This document shows, piece by piece, positions 30,763 to 39,768 of a stretch of DNA of 46,594 nucleotides; positions within the stretch are counted from its first letter, which is position 1; every line of letters starts with the position of its first letter. The notes beneath the pieces were generated by a model. The model saw only the letters and a list, made by a program, of their open reading frames with translations, made no database searches and was not told the origin of the DNA. Origin of the DNA: Clostridia bacterium. Its GTDB lineage: Bacteria; Bacillota; Clostridia; Oscillospirales; CAG-272. The stretch covers positions 140,072-186,665 of the forward strand of contig JAGATA010000003.1 of the NCBI GenBank assembly GCA_017621475.1. The letters are read 5' to 3'. The position numbers were made by a program, and so were the translations under genes.

Positions 30763-32373
30763 TTAAATTTCACTCGCAAATAAGCTGAGCCACATTTTAC
30801 TTTCATCTGGCTCGGAGAGCATGCCTCTGTTTTTTGCTTCAAAAAGGGAGCAGGTCACGAATGCGCTGAAACTATTTGAAAGAAAATTACCCATTTGAGA
30901 ATGGAGATGTTTAGGCACTCCCGCCGCGTATTTGTTAAGTACGATGTCATACGCTTTTTTGAATATATGCTTAACTTCCTCGTAAAATTCATACGATAAT
31001 CTTTCCAACTGTCCCCTTTGTTCGCGTTCGACAAAGTAATACGTCTGCTTGAATTTTTCGTTTTCCTTTATGAAAAGCTTGTTTTCAAGAGCCAGACTGA
31101 AAAAGTACTTGTCTTTTTCGGAAAGGGAATTGGCGCTTTTTTCGCCTTTTATTATTTGCTTACAAAGAGAAAAAACTTCATCGGGAAGCGAGAAAAATAC
31201 AGAGCTGTCACTTCCGCTGTATGCGTGGAAGAATCCTTGAACAAAGGCTTTTTTCGTTTTATGGCAGGGCCCGTCATAGTTGTGATATTTTTCCCATTTG
31301 ACCTTTGTTGCTCTTTTACTGTTATCGAAGCCGAAAGCTATCCATTTGCCCCCGTTCGGACGCATTGGAATATCGGCATACTTAATATGAATATTATTTA
31401 CCGATTTGTATTTATTTGCCGCAATATCGGATATGATGTGGATATATACCCACAAAAGCCGCTCCCAGGAAAATCCCGCAAGGTTAAATTTTTCGCTTGC
31501 GAGAAGTTCTTTTTTGCTTTCCAAAAAAGATATGAGCTTTTCAAAATATTCGGGAATGCACTCCGTATATATTTTGTTAAATACCGTCGGGTTTTGTCCG
31601 GGGAGTATTACGAAACCGGTTTGGTATTTATCTTTGCCGACCTTTTTCATAAGCTCATTCTCTACGAGAAAGTCCACTTCGTCCTCTATATAGGGAGCTG
31701 AAATTCCAAGCTCCGTGCACAGTTCCTCTATTGTAAGAGGCGTTTTGTATGCCGCGAGCAATATGTTTTGCGCGCTTTTGCGTTTGGCACAGCTCATAGG
31801 CTCATAGTTTGCACCGAAATTTCCCGTACAGGAGATAAAAAGAGAACCGGGATTATAACTTTTTTCACCGTATGTTTTCATTGTATCAATTCCTTCCTTA
31901 ATTACTTTTCTGGCATCGTGAAGCCACCATTTGACAGTACCCGCACTCTTTCCAAGTATTTTTCCTATTTCCTCGCAGGAAAGCCCGTCAAAGTAGTGCA
32001 TAACCACGGCTTTGCGGTAATCGCGCGGCATTGTTGCAAGCTCTCGGTGAAGAAGCTCCTTTTGCTCTTTAAAGATATATTCTTCTTCCACGTTATCATC
32101 GCAGGCAAAAACGTCCGTAAGATACGCCGAAGAGCCGTATTTTTTCTTTCTGAGAAAATTAAAAAACATATGGTTTGAAACTTTCCAAACGAATGCATTC
32201 ATATTTTCTATTTCCGTGCCTTTTTGTATTGCTTTTAACACTTCAAGCGCAATATCCTGCGAAAGATCTTCAGCATCTTCCTCCGTATTTGTTTTCAGGC
32301 GGCAGAAGCCGTATATTTTGGATAAATATTCTTGCTCGAAAAGAGCAAGGTATTCTTGTTTTTTATTTGTCAT
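30763..32373 (-). CDS. ECF-like RNA polymerase sigma factor with large C-terminal extension (paralogue 2)
   Basis: A 536-residue protein. Sigma region 2 is at about 15-80 (AEDLSQDIALEVLKAI, AFVWKVSNHMFFNFLRKKK) and region 4 at about 110-165 (TMPRDYRKAVVMHYFDGLSCEEIGKILGKSAGTVKWWLHDARK). The rest repeats the layout of the gene at 4265: YGEKSYNP, then a winged helix (PLTIEELCTELGISAPYIEDEVDFLVENELM) and ~270 further residues containing RPNGGKW, comparable with YRLVNGGGGRGF there. No anti-sigma gene is next to it. The frame can be extended to 32433, but ATG 32371-32373 aligns with the paralogue start, and the extension would contain the putative promoter. Ribosome site is weak (AAGTGAAG). Divergent to csoR-copA; no sign of a copper role. 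Confidence 0.75.
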   Translation of the reverse strand: MTNKKQEYLALFEQEYLSKIYGFCRLKTNTEEDAEDLSQDIALEVLKAIQKGTEIENMNAFVWKVSNHMFFNFLRKKKYGSSAYLTDVFACDDNVEEEYIFKEQKELLHRELATMPRDYRKAVVMHYFDGLSCEEIGKILGKSAGTVKWWLHDARKVIKEGIDTMKTYGEKSYNPGSLFISCTGNFGANYEPMSCAKRKSAQNILLAAYKTPLTIEELCTELGISAPYIEDEVDFLVENELMKKVGKDKYQTGFVILPGQNPTVFNKIYTECIPEYFEKLISFLESKKELLASEKFNLAGFSWERLLWVYIHIISDIAANKYKSVNNIHIKYADIPMRPNGGKWIAFGFDNSKRATKVKWEKYHNYDGPCHKTKKAFVQGFFHAYSGSDSSVFFSLPDEVFSLCKQIIKGEKSANSLSEKDKYFFSLALENKLFIKENEKFKQTYYFVEREQRGQLERLSYEFYEEVKHIFKKAYDIVLNKYAAGVPKHLHSQMGNFLSNSFSAFVTCSLFEAKNRGMLSEPDESKMWLSLFASEI

Positions 32374-32419
32374 AATGTGCTTCACTTTCTTTACAACGCG
32401 TTGTTTTCGTCCATTAAGT

Positions 32420-32440
32420 ACCGTAAAAAGCATTTCGGTT
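32420..32440 (-). promoter_or_regulatory. Possible ECF-type promoter of the second sigma factor
   Basis: Minus strand AACCG (32436-32440), then a 12-base spacer ending in TTTTTA and CGGT (32420-32423); compare AACCG and TTTTTGCG at 4200-4220. Confidence 0.3.
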
Positions 32441-32480
32441 GGAAAAATATTTTATTTTTATTATATCAAAAAATAATTTC

Positions 32481-32509
32481 TTGACATATACCCCCTGGGG
32501 GTATATACT
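32481..32509 (+). promoter_or_regulatory. csoR-copA promoter with CsoR operator
   Basis: TTGACA 32481-32486, 17 bases, TATACT 32504-32509. The spacer is filled by an exact palindrome, 32486-32506: half-site ATATACCCCC, one central T, and its complement. GC-rich centres flanked by TA are typical CsoR sites, so the repressor would block polymerase between the -35 and -10 when copper is low. Confidence 0.9.
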
Positions 32510-32541
32510 TATATTATAAAAGTAAATTGAAAGGGGTTTTT

Positions 32542-32841
32542 ATGGAAAATAATTGTTGTGTTCGCAAAACGAAGCAGAGAGACGAAACTGAATATAAATC
32601 TCTTATAAACAGGCTCAACAGGATAGAGGGGCAGATACGCGGCATAAAAAATATGGTTGAAAACAGCGCGTATTGTACGGATATACTTGTGCAGGTTTCC
32701 GCGGTAAACGCGGCGCTGTGCGCTTTTAATAAAGAACTTCTTTCCGAGCATATAAAAACCTGCGTTGCAAGCGATATACGCGCAGGTAAAGACGAAACTC
32801 TTGATGAACTTTTGGCTACTCTCGGTAAGTTAATGAAATAA
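32542..32841 (+). CDS. csoR: Copper-sensing transcriptional repressor CsoR
   Basis: A 99-residue all-helical repressor of the CsoR/RcnR (DUF156) family. The Cu(I) ligands of CsoR are present as Cys45 (AYCTDIL), His70 and Cys74 (EHIKTC), and the basic [18 protein letters not shown] stretch is the conserved nucleic-acid-binding face. An additional Cys pair at residues 5-6 near the N-terminus is unusual but not a known sensor feature. ATG 32542 is preceded by GAAAGGGG; the upstream in-frame TTG is part of that leader. Autoregulated through the palindrome in its promoter; copA follows 11 bases later. Confidence 0.93.
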   Translation: MENNCCVRKTKQRDETEYKSLINRLNRIEGQIRGIKNMVENSAYCTDILVQVSAVNAALCAFNKELLSEHIKTCVASDIRAGKDETLDELLATLGKLMK

Positions 32842-32852
32842 AGGAGGAATAT

Positions 32853-35327
32853 ATGGAACAGTATAATGTAACGGGTATGAGCTGTGCTGCTTGCAGTGCG
32901 CGCGTTGAAAAAGCCGTAAAAAACGTAGATGGTGTTACTGCTTGCTCTGTAAACTTGCTTACAAACTCTATGGGAGTTGAGGGAACAGCTTCCGAAAAAG
33001 ATATAATAAAAGCTGTGGAGGAAGCGGGATACGGTGCATCAAAAAAAGGGAATACACAGAAAAGCTCCGCCAAAGAGGAAAACTCCCTTGAGGATAAAGA
33101 AACCCCAAAAATACTTAAAAGATTTTTAATATCCCTTTTCTTTCTTGCTTTTCTAATGTACGTTTCTATGGGACACGTTATGTGGAATTTTCCCGTGCCA
33201 AATATCCTCAACGGGAATTATATAGGAATTGCTTTGGTGCAGCTTTTGCTTAGTGCCGTTATAATGGTAATAAACCAAGAATTCTTTATTAACGGATTTA
33301 AAGGACTTTTGCATCGTTCGCCAAATATGGACACTCTTGTTTCTCTCGGCTCTGCGGCATCGTTTGTATATAGCGTATATGCAACCTTTGCAATGACTTT
33401 ACATCCCGAAAACGCCGCACATTATATGCACGAATTGTATTTTGAATCTGCCGCAATGATACTCGTTCTTATTACTCTCGGCAAAATGCTTGAATCGCGC
33501 TCCAAAGGAAAAACTACAGATGCAATAAAAAGTCTTATTAAGCTTGCGCCCAAAACCGCGGTTGTTATCAAGAACGGAGAAGAGCAGACCGTTGATATTG
33601 AAAACGTAAGAAAGGGCGATATATTCGTTGTTCGTCCCGGAGAAAGTATTCCTGTTGACGGAATTGTTGTGGAAGGTCACAGCGCTGTAAATGAATCTGC
33701 TCTTACAGGTGAAAGTATTCCCGTTGACAAGAACGTGGGGGACGCGGTTAGCGCCGCTACGATAAATCAATCGGGATTTATAAAGTGCGAGGCTACAAGA
33801 GTTGGAGAAGATACAACGCTTTCTCAGATAATAAAAATGGTAAGCGATGCATCTGCTACAAAAGCGCCGATAGCAAAGATTGCCGATAAAGTTTCCGGTG
33901 TATTTGTACCTGTGGTGATCGGTATAGCTTTGGTGACATTTATCGTGTGGATGATTCTCGGAAGAGAGGTAGGTTACGCCCTTGCAAGAGCTATATCCGT
34001 GCTTGTAATAAGCTGTCCTTGCGCACTTGGTCTTGCAACACCTGTTGCAATAATGGTCGGCAACGGTGTGGGTGCTAAAAACGGTATACTTTTCAAAACG
34101 GCAGTTTGCCTTGAAAATGCGGGAAGAACGCAGATCGTGGCTCTTGATAAAACAGGAACGATCACGCGCGGTGAGCCTTGCGTAACGGACGTTGTTCCTG
34201 CTTTCGCAAAAAGCGCGGAAGAACTTATGTCTTTCGCCGCATCACTTGAGCACGGAAGCGAGCATCCCCTTGCAAAAGCTATTGTAACCCGCGCTGCGGA
34301 AGATAACGTTCACACTTTCGCTGTAGATGATTTTAAAATACTCCCGGGAAATGGACTTGTTGCAAAGTATAAAGGAAACGAGCTTGCGGGTGGCAACCTC
34401 AAATTTATTTCCGATAAAGCCGAAATACCGGATGAAGCTAAAAATTCCGCAGAAAAGCTTGCCGAAAACGGCAAGACGCCTATGTTTTTTTCATACAACG
34501 GTAAGCTCCTCGGTATCATAGCCGTTGCGGATACTATAAAAGAAGACAGCCCCGAAGCAATAAAAGAGCTTCGCGGAATGGGTATTCGAGTTGTTATGCT
34601 TACGGGTGACAATCAAAAAACAGCAGAATCCATTGGAAAACAGGCGGGTGTTGATGAAGTCGTTGCAGGTGTGCTCCCTGATGGCAAGGAAGCTGTGATA
34701 CGCGATCTTCAGAAAGCGGGGAAGGTTGCAATGGTTGGTGACGGTATAAATGACGCACCTGCTCTTACACAAGCGGACGTGGGTATAGCCATCGGTGCGG
34801 GAACGGATATTGCAATAGATGCCGCAGACATCGTGCTTGTAAAGAGCCGTCTTTCCGACGTACCTGCGGCAATACGCCTGAGCCGTGCAACGCTTCGCAA
34901 TATCAGAGAAAACCTCTTCTGGGCGTTTATTTACAACATTATAGGCATTCCGCTTGCGGCGGGAGCTTATGTTGCTTTCGGTCTTACGCTTAATCCGATG
35001 TTCGGTGCGGCTGCAATGAGCCTTTCCAGCTTCTGCGTTGTTTCAAACGCATTGCGTCTTAATCTGTTTAATATCCGCAGTACAAAGCGTGATAGAAAAA
35101 TAAAAACAAAAAAGGAGAAAAAAACTATGGAAAAAACACTTAAAGTTCAAGGTATGATGTGCCCTCATTGCGAAGCAAGAGTTAAAAAGGTTCTTGAAGA
35201 GCTCCCCGAAGTTACAGAGGCTATCGTAAGCCACAAGGAAGGAACAGCAAAGGTTATTCTTTCCAAAGAAGTTTCCGACAGCGTTCTTAAAACTGTTATC
35301 GAAAATCAGGGATATAAGGTACTTTAA
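32853..35327 (+). CDS. copA: Copper-exporting P1B-type ATPase fused to CopZ-like chaperone domain
   Basis: An 824-residue membrane ATPase that exports Cu(I). N-terminal heavy-metal domain with [11 protein letters not shown]; eight membrane helices; TGES in the actuator domain ([10 protein letters not shown]); the metal-gate motif CPC at 388-390; phosphorylated Asp432 in DKTGTIT; HP motif [29 protein letters not shown] and [12 protein letters not shown]. The typical ending, [12 protein letters not shown], is at about residue 737; the frame then runs through a lysine-rich linker ([12 protein letters not shown]) into a second heavy-metal domain with [15 protein letters not shown] at residues 759-824. 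That piece looks like a stand-alone CopZ. A ribosome site and ATG lie at the junction. Terminated at 35342. Confidence 0.93.
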   Translation: MEQYNVTGMSCAACSARVEKAVKNVDGVTACSVNLLTNSMGVEGTASEKDIIKAVEEAGYGASKKGNTQKSSAKEENSLEDKETPKILKRFLISLFFLAFLMYVSMGHVMWNFPVPNILNGNYIGIALVQLLLSAVIMVINQEFFINGFKGLLHRSPNMDTLVSLGSAASFVYSVYATFAMTLHPENAAHYMHELYFESAAMILVLITLGKMLESRSKGKTTDAIKSLIKLAPKTAVVIKNGEEQTVDIENVRKGDIFVVRPGESIPVDGIVVEGHSAVNESALTGESIPVDKNVGDAVSAATINQSGFIKCEATRVGEDTTLSQIIKMVSDASATKAPIAKIADKVSGVFVPVVIGIALVTFIVWMILGREVGYALARAISVLVISCPCALGLATPVAIMVGNGVGAKNGILFKTAVCLENAGRTQIVALDKTGTITRGEPCVTDVVPAFAKSAEELMSFAASLEHGSEHPLAKAIVTRAAEDNVHTFAVDDFKILPGNGLVAKYKGNELAGGNLKFISDKAEIPDEAKNSAEKLAENGKTPMFFSYNGKLLGIIAVADTIKEDSPEAIKELRGMGIRVVMLTGDNQKTAESIGKQAGVDEVVAGVLPDGKEAVIRDLQKAGKVAMVGDGINDAPALTQADVGIAIGAGTDIAIDAADIVLVKSRLSDVPAAIRLSRATLRNIRENLFWAFIYNIIGIPLAAGAYVAFGLTLNPMFGAAAMSLSSFCVVSNALRLNLFNIRSTKRDRKIKTKKEKKTMEKTLKVQGMMCPHCEARVKKVLEELPEVTEAIVSHKEGTAKVILSKEVSDSVLKTVIENQGYKVL
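35112..35327 (+). other. copZ: Internal ribosome site and ATG within copA, able to make free CopZ
   Basis: AAAAAGGAG at about 35109-35117 lies 9-10 bases before ATG 35127, which is in frame with copA (residue 759) and begins [20 protein letters not shown]. Translation from here would give a 66-residue CopZ-like Cu(I) chaperone (35127-35327). The sequence shows the signal; whether it is used is inference. Confidence 0.55.
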
Positions 35328-35341
35328 TATCTGAATAAGTC

Positions 35342-35382
35342 AAAAAGCACGGGCAAAAGGCGAATTTTTGCCCGTGCTTTTT
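35342..35382 (+). terminator. Terminator of csoR-copA
   Basis: 17-bp perfect stem 35342-35358 / 35366-35382 (aaaaagcacgggcaaaa with its complement), 7-base loop. Confidence 0.9.
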
Positions 35383-35383
35383 G

Positions 35384-35411
35384 TTGACAATTCTTCTTTT
35401 GATGGTATAAT
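35384..35411 (+). promoter_or_regulatory. Promoter of the CvpA-like gene
   Basis: TTGACA 35384-35389, 16 bases, TATAAT 35406-35411, starting right after the copA terminator. Confidence 0.75.
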
Positions 35412-35454
35412 ATGAGCGTATTGTTAATAGAATAATAGTTTTATAGGAGAAAAT

Positions 35455-36921
35455 ATGACTCTTTATTTGATTTTTTTAATTTTAGAAATAGTATTGATAA
35501 TGTTTGGTGTGTTTATGGGTTACAGACGCGGTATGGGAAAGGCGTTGTTCCGCTTTTGCGAACTTGTAATCATAGCTGTCGTGTCATTATTCGTTTCGCG
35601 TTCGCTTGCTTTTTCCTTGGTAGACGGATCGAAAGATATGGTCTTTTCTTTACTTCACCCATCTGCAGCGCAGATGGTATCATCTTCCGAAAATGCTATT
35701 GCGTTTATTATAAGCCTTGCAGGCGCGCTTATTGCTCCCGTGATTTTTGCGCTTATATTTGGATTTTTGAAGCTTATTACTCTTATCGGTTTTAACTCTG
35801 TTTCAGGAGCGGTTATAAGAAAAGCAGGGGAAGGTAAATCAAGTAAATGGGGGGGCGCCGCAATAGGTGCGGTAAGCGGCGTGCTTGTTTGCGCTGTGTT
35901 GCTTTCGCCGTTTTTCTCCATCCTTTATATGACAGGATCTGTTTCAAAAGTGGAAAAGGAAGAACTTTGTGATAGTATAGGGGTGGATGATGATATTGCC
36001 GATACTATCATCGAATGGCTTCCAACAGACGTGCCGCTTCATCCTGTAAGTGCTCTTTTTGCAAAGCTTTCCACAACGGCTACAGTTTCCGATATAAAAT
36101 ATTGCGCTATAGAAGAAACTCCAAAAATGCTTGCTATGTTCAATGATTTTCTTTCTTCCTACGAAAATGCTCAAAATAGCGGAAAAGATGAGCTTTCCGT
36201 TGTAGGCAGTGCCGTTTCTTCAACGGTACCGCATATGGAAAATTCACAGTTTATTTCGGGAATGACAAGCTCGGTGCTTAACTCGGTAGGCGAAAGCATT
36301 AAAAACGGCAATATGGATCTTGGTGGGGACGGAGAACTTTCAAATGTTGTTGTGGATTCCGTTGCCGATATACTTATAAGCGTTTCGCCCGATAATATTA
36401 CGGACAATATAGAAGTTCTTGTCGGAGATCCTAGGGATGATAAAGATGACGGTCTTATCGGAGTTATGTCCAATCTTTCTTCCGCAGAAGATATAGAAGC
36501 TTTTATTAGAGAGGGAAAGACGGAAGAACTTGCCGATATTCTTATTGAAATTGAGGAAAACCCGGAACTTTCCGAAACGATGGAAGCAGTTAAAGATATA
36601 GGTATGGCAATGTTTTCGGAAAGCGTTCTTTCTGTTGCAGATGAGCAGATGAAAGCAGAATATACAGAACAGATAGCAAAAAGCGTAAACGAGATAATCG
36701 CTGCCACAAAAGGTGGAAGTGGGGATTTTGAAGAAAACGTTGATACAGCTAAAGAAACGATAAATTCCATTCTTTCCGCAGAAACGCAAACTCCGCTTGG
36801 AGACGGCGAAAGTGAACTTCTTGCTATATTTGTTGTGCATTATTTTTGTACGGATGAATATTATGGAAATTCCATAGGCGTAACGTCTTCCGATATAGGA
36901 ACATTTCTTGGTTTGAATTGA
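35455..36921 (+). CDS. CvpA-like membrane protein with long acidic C-terminal domain
   Basis: A 488-residue protein. The N-terminal ~165 residues form four membrane helices with the CvpA-type pattern: FGVFMGYRRGMGKALFRFCELVI, then GAAIGAVSGVLVCAVLLSPFF. CvpA proteins occur in colicin V production loci and, more widely, in unrelated envelope contexts. The remaining ~320 residues are acidic and helical (ENTDKDDG-type loops, repeated EEIxE segments) with no recognised motif, and probably face outside. RBS TAGGAGAAA precedes ATG 35455. Monocistronic between its own promoter and the terminator at 36938. The function is not known. Confidence 0.6.
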   Translation: MTLYLIFLILEIVLIMFGVFMGYRRGMGKALFRFCELVIIAVVSLFVSRSLAFSLVDGSKDMVFSLLHPSAAQMVSSSENAIAFIISLAGALIAPVIFALIFGFLKLITLIGFNSVSGAVIRKAGEGKSSKWGGAAIGAVSGVLVCAVLLSPFFSILYMTGSVSKVEKEELCDSIGVDDDIADTIIEWLPTDVPLHPVSALFAKLSTTATVSDIKYCAIEETPKMLAMFNDFLSSYENAQNSGKDELSVVGSAVSSTVPHMENSQFISGMTSSVLNSVGESIKNGNMDLGGDGELSNVVVDSVADILISVSPDNITDNIEVLVGDPRDDKDDGLIGVMSNLSSAEDIEAFIREGKTEELADILIEIEENPELSETMEAVKDIGMAMFSESVLSVADEQMKAEYTEQIAKSVNEIIAATKGGSGDFEENVDTAKETINSILSAETQTPLGDGESELLAIFVVHYFCTDEYYGNSIGVTSSDIGTFLGLN

Positions 36922-36937
36922 GAAATATGATATTATG

Positions 36938-36963
36938 AAAACAGGTGCTTGGCACCTGTTTTT
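36938..36963 (+). terminator. Terminator of the CvpA-like gene
   Basis: 11-bp perfect stem aaaacaggtgc / gcacctgtttt with 3-base loop and a T5 tract. Confidence 0.85.
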
Positions 36964-36997
36964 CGCTTTATAGGAATTTTCGCTGAAACAGGTTAAT

Positions 36998-37120
36998 CCT
37001 CATCCGGCTGTTGCTACACTAAATTCACCTTCCCCATAAGGAAAGTGTATCGGCACCGCATGTTCCTCCACAGATGGGGAGAACGTCACGACGTAAGGCG
37101 TGATGGGAGAGGGGATGTGG
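36998..37120. repeat. Degenerate foldback intergenic repeat
   Basis: This fills the 306-base gap between the CvpA-like and ABC genes, the only gap over 300 bases. It has no coding signal and a composition unlike its surroundings. It starts CCTCATCCGG and ends near GATGGGAGAGGGGATG, a degraded inverted pair; inside, CACCTTCCCCAT pairs with ATGGGGAGAA, and GTCACG pairs with CGTGAT around ACGTAAGG. It resembles the foldback repeats common between genes in gut Clostridia (consensus recalled, not searched). Confidence 0.5.
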
Positions 37121-37227
37121 CGTTAGCTGCTTTTTTATTAAATAATGCTTAAATTTCCTTTCAGATATGGATTTTTCGGCCGGTATATGATATATTAAAA
37201 TCAAAGATGGATATAAGGAGAATAACT

Positions 37228-37941
37228 ATGTTAAAAATAGACCACCTTACAAAGACGTATGGAAATAAAAAAGCTGTTGACGATCTTTCTCTTCATATAA
37301 ATAAGGGGGAGATATACGGCTTTATAGGGCATAACGGTGCCGGAAAAACAACGACTCTCAAATCTGCTACGGGTATTTTGAATTTTGATGGCGGAGAAAT
37401 ATATGTTGACGGTATTTCAATAAAAGATCATCCCATTGAGTGCAAAAAGAAAATTGCATATATTCCCGACAATCCCGATCTTTATGAGTTTATGCCTGGT
37501 ATAAAATACTTGAACTTTATTGCAGATGTTTTTGGGGTGAGCGCAGAGCAAAGAAGCGAGCGCATACGAAAATACGCAGACCTTTTCGGAATCACTTCAA
37601 ACCTTGCACAGCCGATAAGCTCCTATTCTCACGGTATGAAGCAAAAGCTTGCGATAATATCTGCGCTTATACACAATCCGAAACTTGTTATTATGGATGA
37701 GCCTTTTGTAGGTCTTGACCCCAAGGCGGCACATTCGCTTAAAGAGATAATGCGCGATATATGCGATAATGGCGGTGCTATATTTTTCTCTACACACGTT
37801 CTTGATGTTGCGGAAAAGCTTTGCGATAAGGTTGCTATAATCAAGGGCGGTAAGCTTATAATTTCCGGAACTATGGAGGAAGTAAAGGGCGATTCTTCAC
37901 TTGAATCCGTATTTCTTGAGCTGGAGGAAGCTGATGATTAA
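37228..37941 (+). CDS. ABC transporter ATP-binding protein
   Basis: A 237-residue ATPase with Walker A GHNGAGKTTT (residues ~37-46), Q-loop region near IAYIPDNPDLYEFM, ABC signature SSYSHGMKQKLAIISALI, Walker B LVIMDEPFVGLDP and switch histidine STHVLDVAEKLCD. It drives the permease encoded by the overlapping next gene; the family is ABC-2-type exporters for drugs, lipids or peptides. ATG 37207 is in frame, but ATG 37228 has AAGGAG upstream. The first seven residues of the longer version (MDIRRIT) are not conserved in type. Confidence 0.92.
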   Translation: MLKIDHLTKTYGNKKAVDDLSLHINKGEIYGFIGHNGAGKTTTLKSATGILNFDGGEIYVDGISIKDHPIECKKKIAYIPDNPDLYEFMPGIKYLNFIADVFGVSAEQRSERIRKYADLFGITSNLAQPISSYSHGMKQKLAIISALIHNPKLVIMDEPFVGLDPKAAHSLKEIMRDICDNGGAIFFSTHVLDVAEKLCDKVAIIKGGKLIISGTMEEVKGDSSLESVFLELEEADD

Positions 37942-39544
37942 AACTTTGCTGAAAAAACAGCTTCGGGAATTTTTTTCCGTTATGTTCGGAAGAAGCGTTA
38001 TGGGTAAAAAACGCGACGGTAAAAAGCAAGCGGGAAAGGGTATGATAGCTTTATATATTTTCTTGCTTGTTTACGTTGTTGCTGTCTTCGGAGGAATGTT
38101 CTTCACATATTCGCTTGTGTTTTTTGAGTCTTTTTCTCCTGCAGGACTTGATTGGCTTGCCTTTTCCTTTATGGGGCTTATGGCAACTATGCTTGCCGTT
38201 ATCGGAAGCGTTTTTATGACACATTCTATGGTATACGAGGCAAAGGATAACGAGCTTTTGCTATCTATGCCGATAAAGCCTTCATACATATTGTTTGTAC
38301 GTATATTCGTTCTTTATTTGATTAACGTCTTTTACGAAGCTCTTGTGCTTATTCCTTGTGTTGCAGCCTATTTCTTTGTAAATGGATTTAATGCTTTTGT
38401 ATTGGTAAATGCTGTAATCCTCCTTGCGGTTATGCCGCTTTTTGCGCTTGCTCTTTCTTGCGTGCTCGGTTGGGTGGTGGCACTTGTTGTATCCAGAATA
38501 AAAAATAAGAGCTTTATTTCCGTTTTTGTTTCCCTTGCATTTATCGCGGTTTATTATTACTTTTTTATTCAGATACAGAACTCGATAAACGAGCTTGTTG
38601 CAAGCGGCGCTATCATTGCTGAAAATATAAAAACCTTCGTTTATCCTGCGTATGCTATGGGTCTGGCGGCAAGCGGAGATATGCTTTCGCTTCTTATATT
38701 TACCGTGATGGTATTGGCTTTGTTTGCACTTGTTTATTATGTTCTCTCCAAAAGCTTTATTCGCATCGTTACAACGAATAAAGGCGCGAAAAAAGCTAAA
38801 TACCGCGAAAAAGCTTACCGCGCCGCAAGTGCCGAAAAAGCGCTTCTGCGCAAAGAGGTTTCCCGCTTTTTGAATAGCTCGGCTTATATTCTTAATTGCG
38901 GTCTTGGCGTTGTTTTCCTCTTGATAATGGCAGTATTTTTGGTAATAAAAGGGGAGGATGTTTTAGCGTTGTTTGGCGAAATCCCCACGATTGGTAAAAT
39001 AGCGCCCCTTATAGTTTGTGCCGGCATAGGCTTTATGTCCACGATGAACCTTGTAAGCGCTCCTTCTATTTCTCTTGAAGCAAAAACTTTTTGGCTTTTG
39101 CGCTCTCTTCCTGTGTCTTCATGGTCGGTGATTAAATGCAAGATTGGCCTTCATATGTATGTTACGGCTGTTCCTTCAATGATATGTGCGCTTGTTGCGG
39201 GAATAGTTTTAAAAAGCGGCATTTTTATGATAATTCTGATGCTTGCTTTTTCCGCAACAATAAATTTTCTTGTGGCATGTCTCGGTCTTTGTCTTAATTT
39301 GAAATTCCCGAATTTTACTTGGACAAATGAAACTGTACCGATAAAGCAGGGAGCAAGTATAATACTTACGATGCTTTCTGGTATGGGAACGGTATTTTTT
39401 TTAGCAATACTTTACATTTTGATAGGTGGATTTATTGCTGAGAGGCTTTTCCTGCTCATTGCCTTGGTGATTATTTTTGCCGCATCGCTTCTTTTGGTAA
39501 TGTGGTTAAAGAAACGCGGAACAAAAATATTTGAATCTCTTTGA
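37934..39544 (+). CDS. ABC-2-type exporter permease
   Basis: A 536-residue integral membrane protein with about 11-12 hydrophobic helices, starting with the cytoplasmic ENT-like MIKTLLKKQLREFFSVMFG. The soluble stretch near residues 275-310 (RIVTTNKGAKKAKYREKAYRAAS) is basic and probably cytoplasmic. It pairs with the ATPase just upstream. ATG 37934 follows GGAGG and overlaps the ATPase stop by 8 bases, so translation is coupled. The exported substrate is not determined; the following PspC and DUF4097 genes suggest envelope stress or antimicrobial peptide response (inference). Confidence 0.85.
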   Translation: MIKTLLKKQLREFFSVMFGRSVMGKKRDGKKQAGKGMIALYIFLLVYVVAVFGGMFFTYSLVFFESFSPAGLDWLAFSFMGLMATMLAVIGSVFMTHSMVYEAKDNELLLSMPIKPSYILFVRIFVLYLINVFYEALVLIPCVAAYFFVNGFNAFVLVNAVILLAVMPLFALALSCVLGWVVALVVSRIKNKSFISVFVSLAFIAVYYYFFIQIQNSINELVASGAIIAENIKTFVYPAYAMGLAASGDMLSLLIFTVMVLALFALVYYVLSKSFIRIVTTNKGAKKAKYREKAYRAASAEKALLRKEVSRFLNSSAYILNCGLGVVFLLIMAVFLVIKGEDVLALFGEIPTIGKIAPLIVCAGIGFMSTMNLVSAPSISLEAKTFWLLRSLPVSSWSVIKCKIGLHMYVTAVPSMICALVAGIVLKSGIFMIILMLAFSATINFLVACLGLCLNLKFPNFTWTNETVPIKQGASIILTMLSGMGTVFFLAILYILIGGFIAERLFLLIALVIIFAASLLLVMWLKKRGTKIFESL

Positions 39545-39556
39545 TAGGAGGAAGTT

Positions 39557-39751
39557 ATGGAAAAAAAACTTTATAAAATTGACGAAGGTAAGATGTTGGA
39601 CGGTGTATGCGGTGGCATTGCGGAATATTTTAATATAGATCCGTCGCTTGTGCGCCTTGCGTGGATATTATTTTCGGCTTGCGGCGGTTGCGGGATACTT
39701 GCGTATATAATCGCTGCGATAGTTATTCCGAGAAAATCCGATATAAAATAA
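39557..39751 (+). CDS. PspC domain protein
   Basis: A 64-residue single-domain PspC protein: YKIDEGKMLDGVCGGIAEYFNIDPSLVRLAWIL, then a membrane helix with CGGCGILAYIIAAIVIP. The domain takes part in envelope stress responses; single-domain members in Firmicutes often sit beside ABC transporters and DUF4097 genes, as here. RBS AGGAGG sits before ATG 39557, 12 bases after the permease. Confidence 0.9.
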   Translation: MEKKLYKIDEGKMLDGVCGGIAEYFNIDPSLVRLAWILFSACGGCGILAYIIAAIVIPRKSDIK

Positions 39752-39768
39752 CTTGAAAGGAGCTTCTT

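Noticed and set aside
32373..32433. Longer N-terminus for the second sigma factor
   Set aside because: The added 20 residues do not align with the paralogue and would include the putative promoter.
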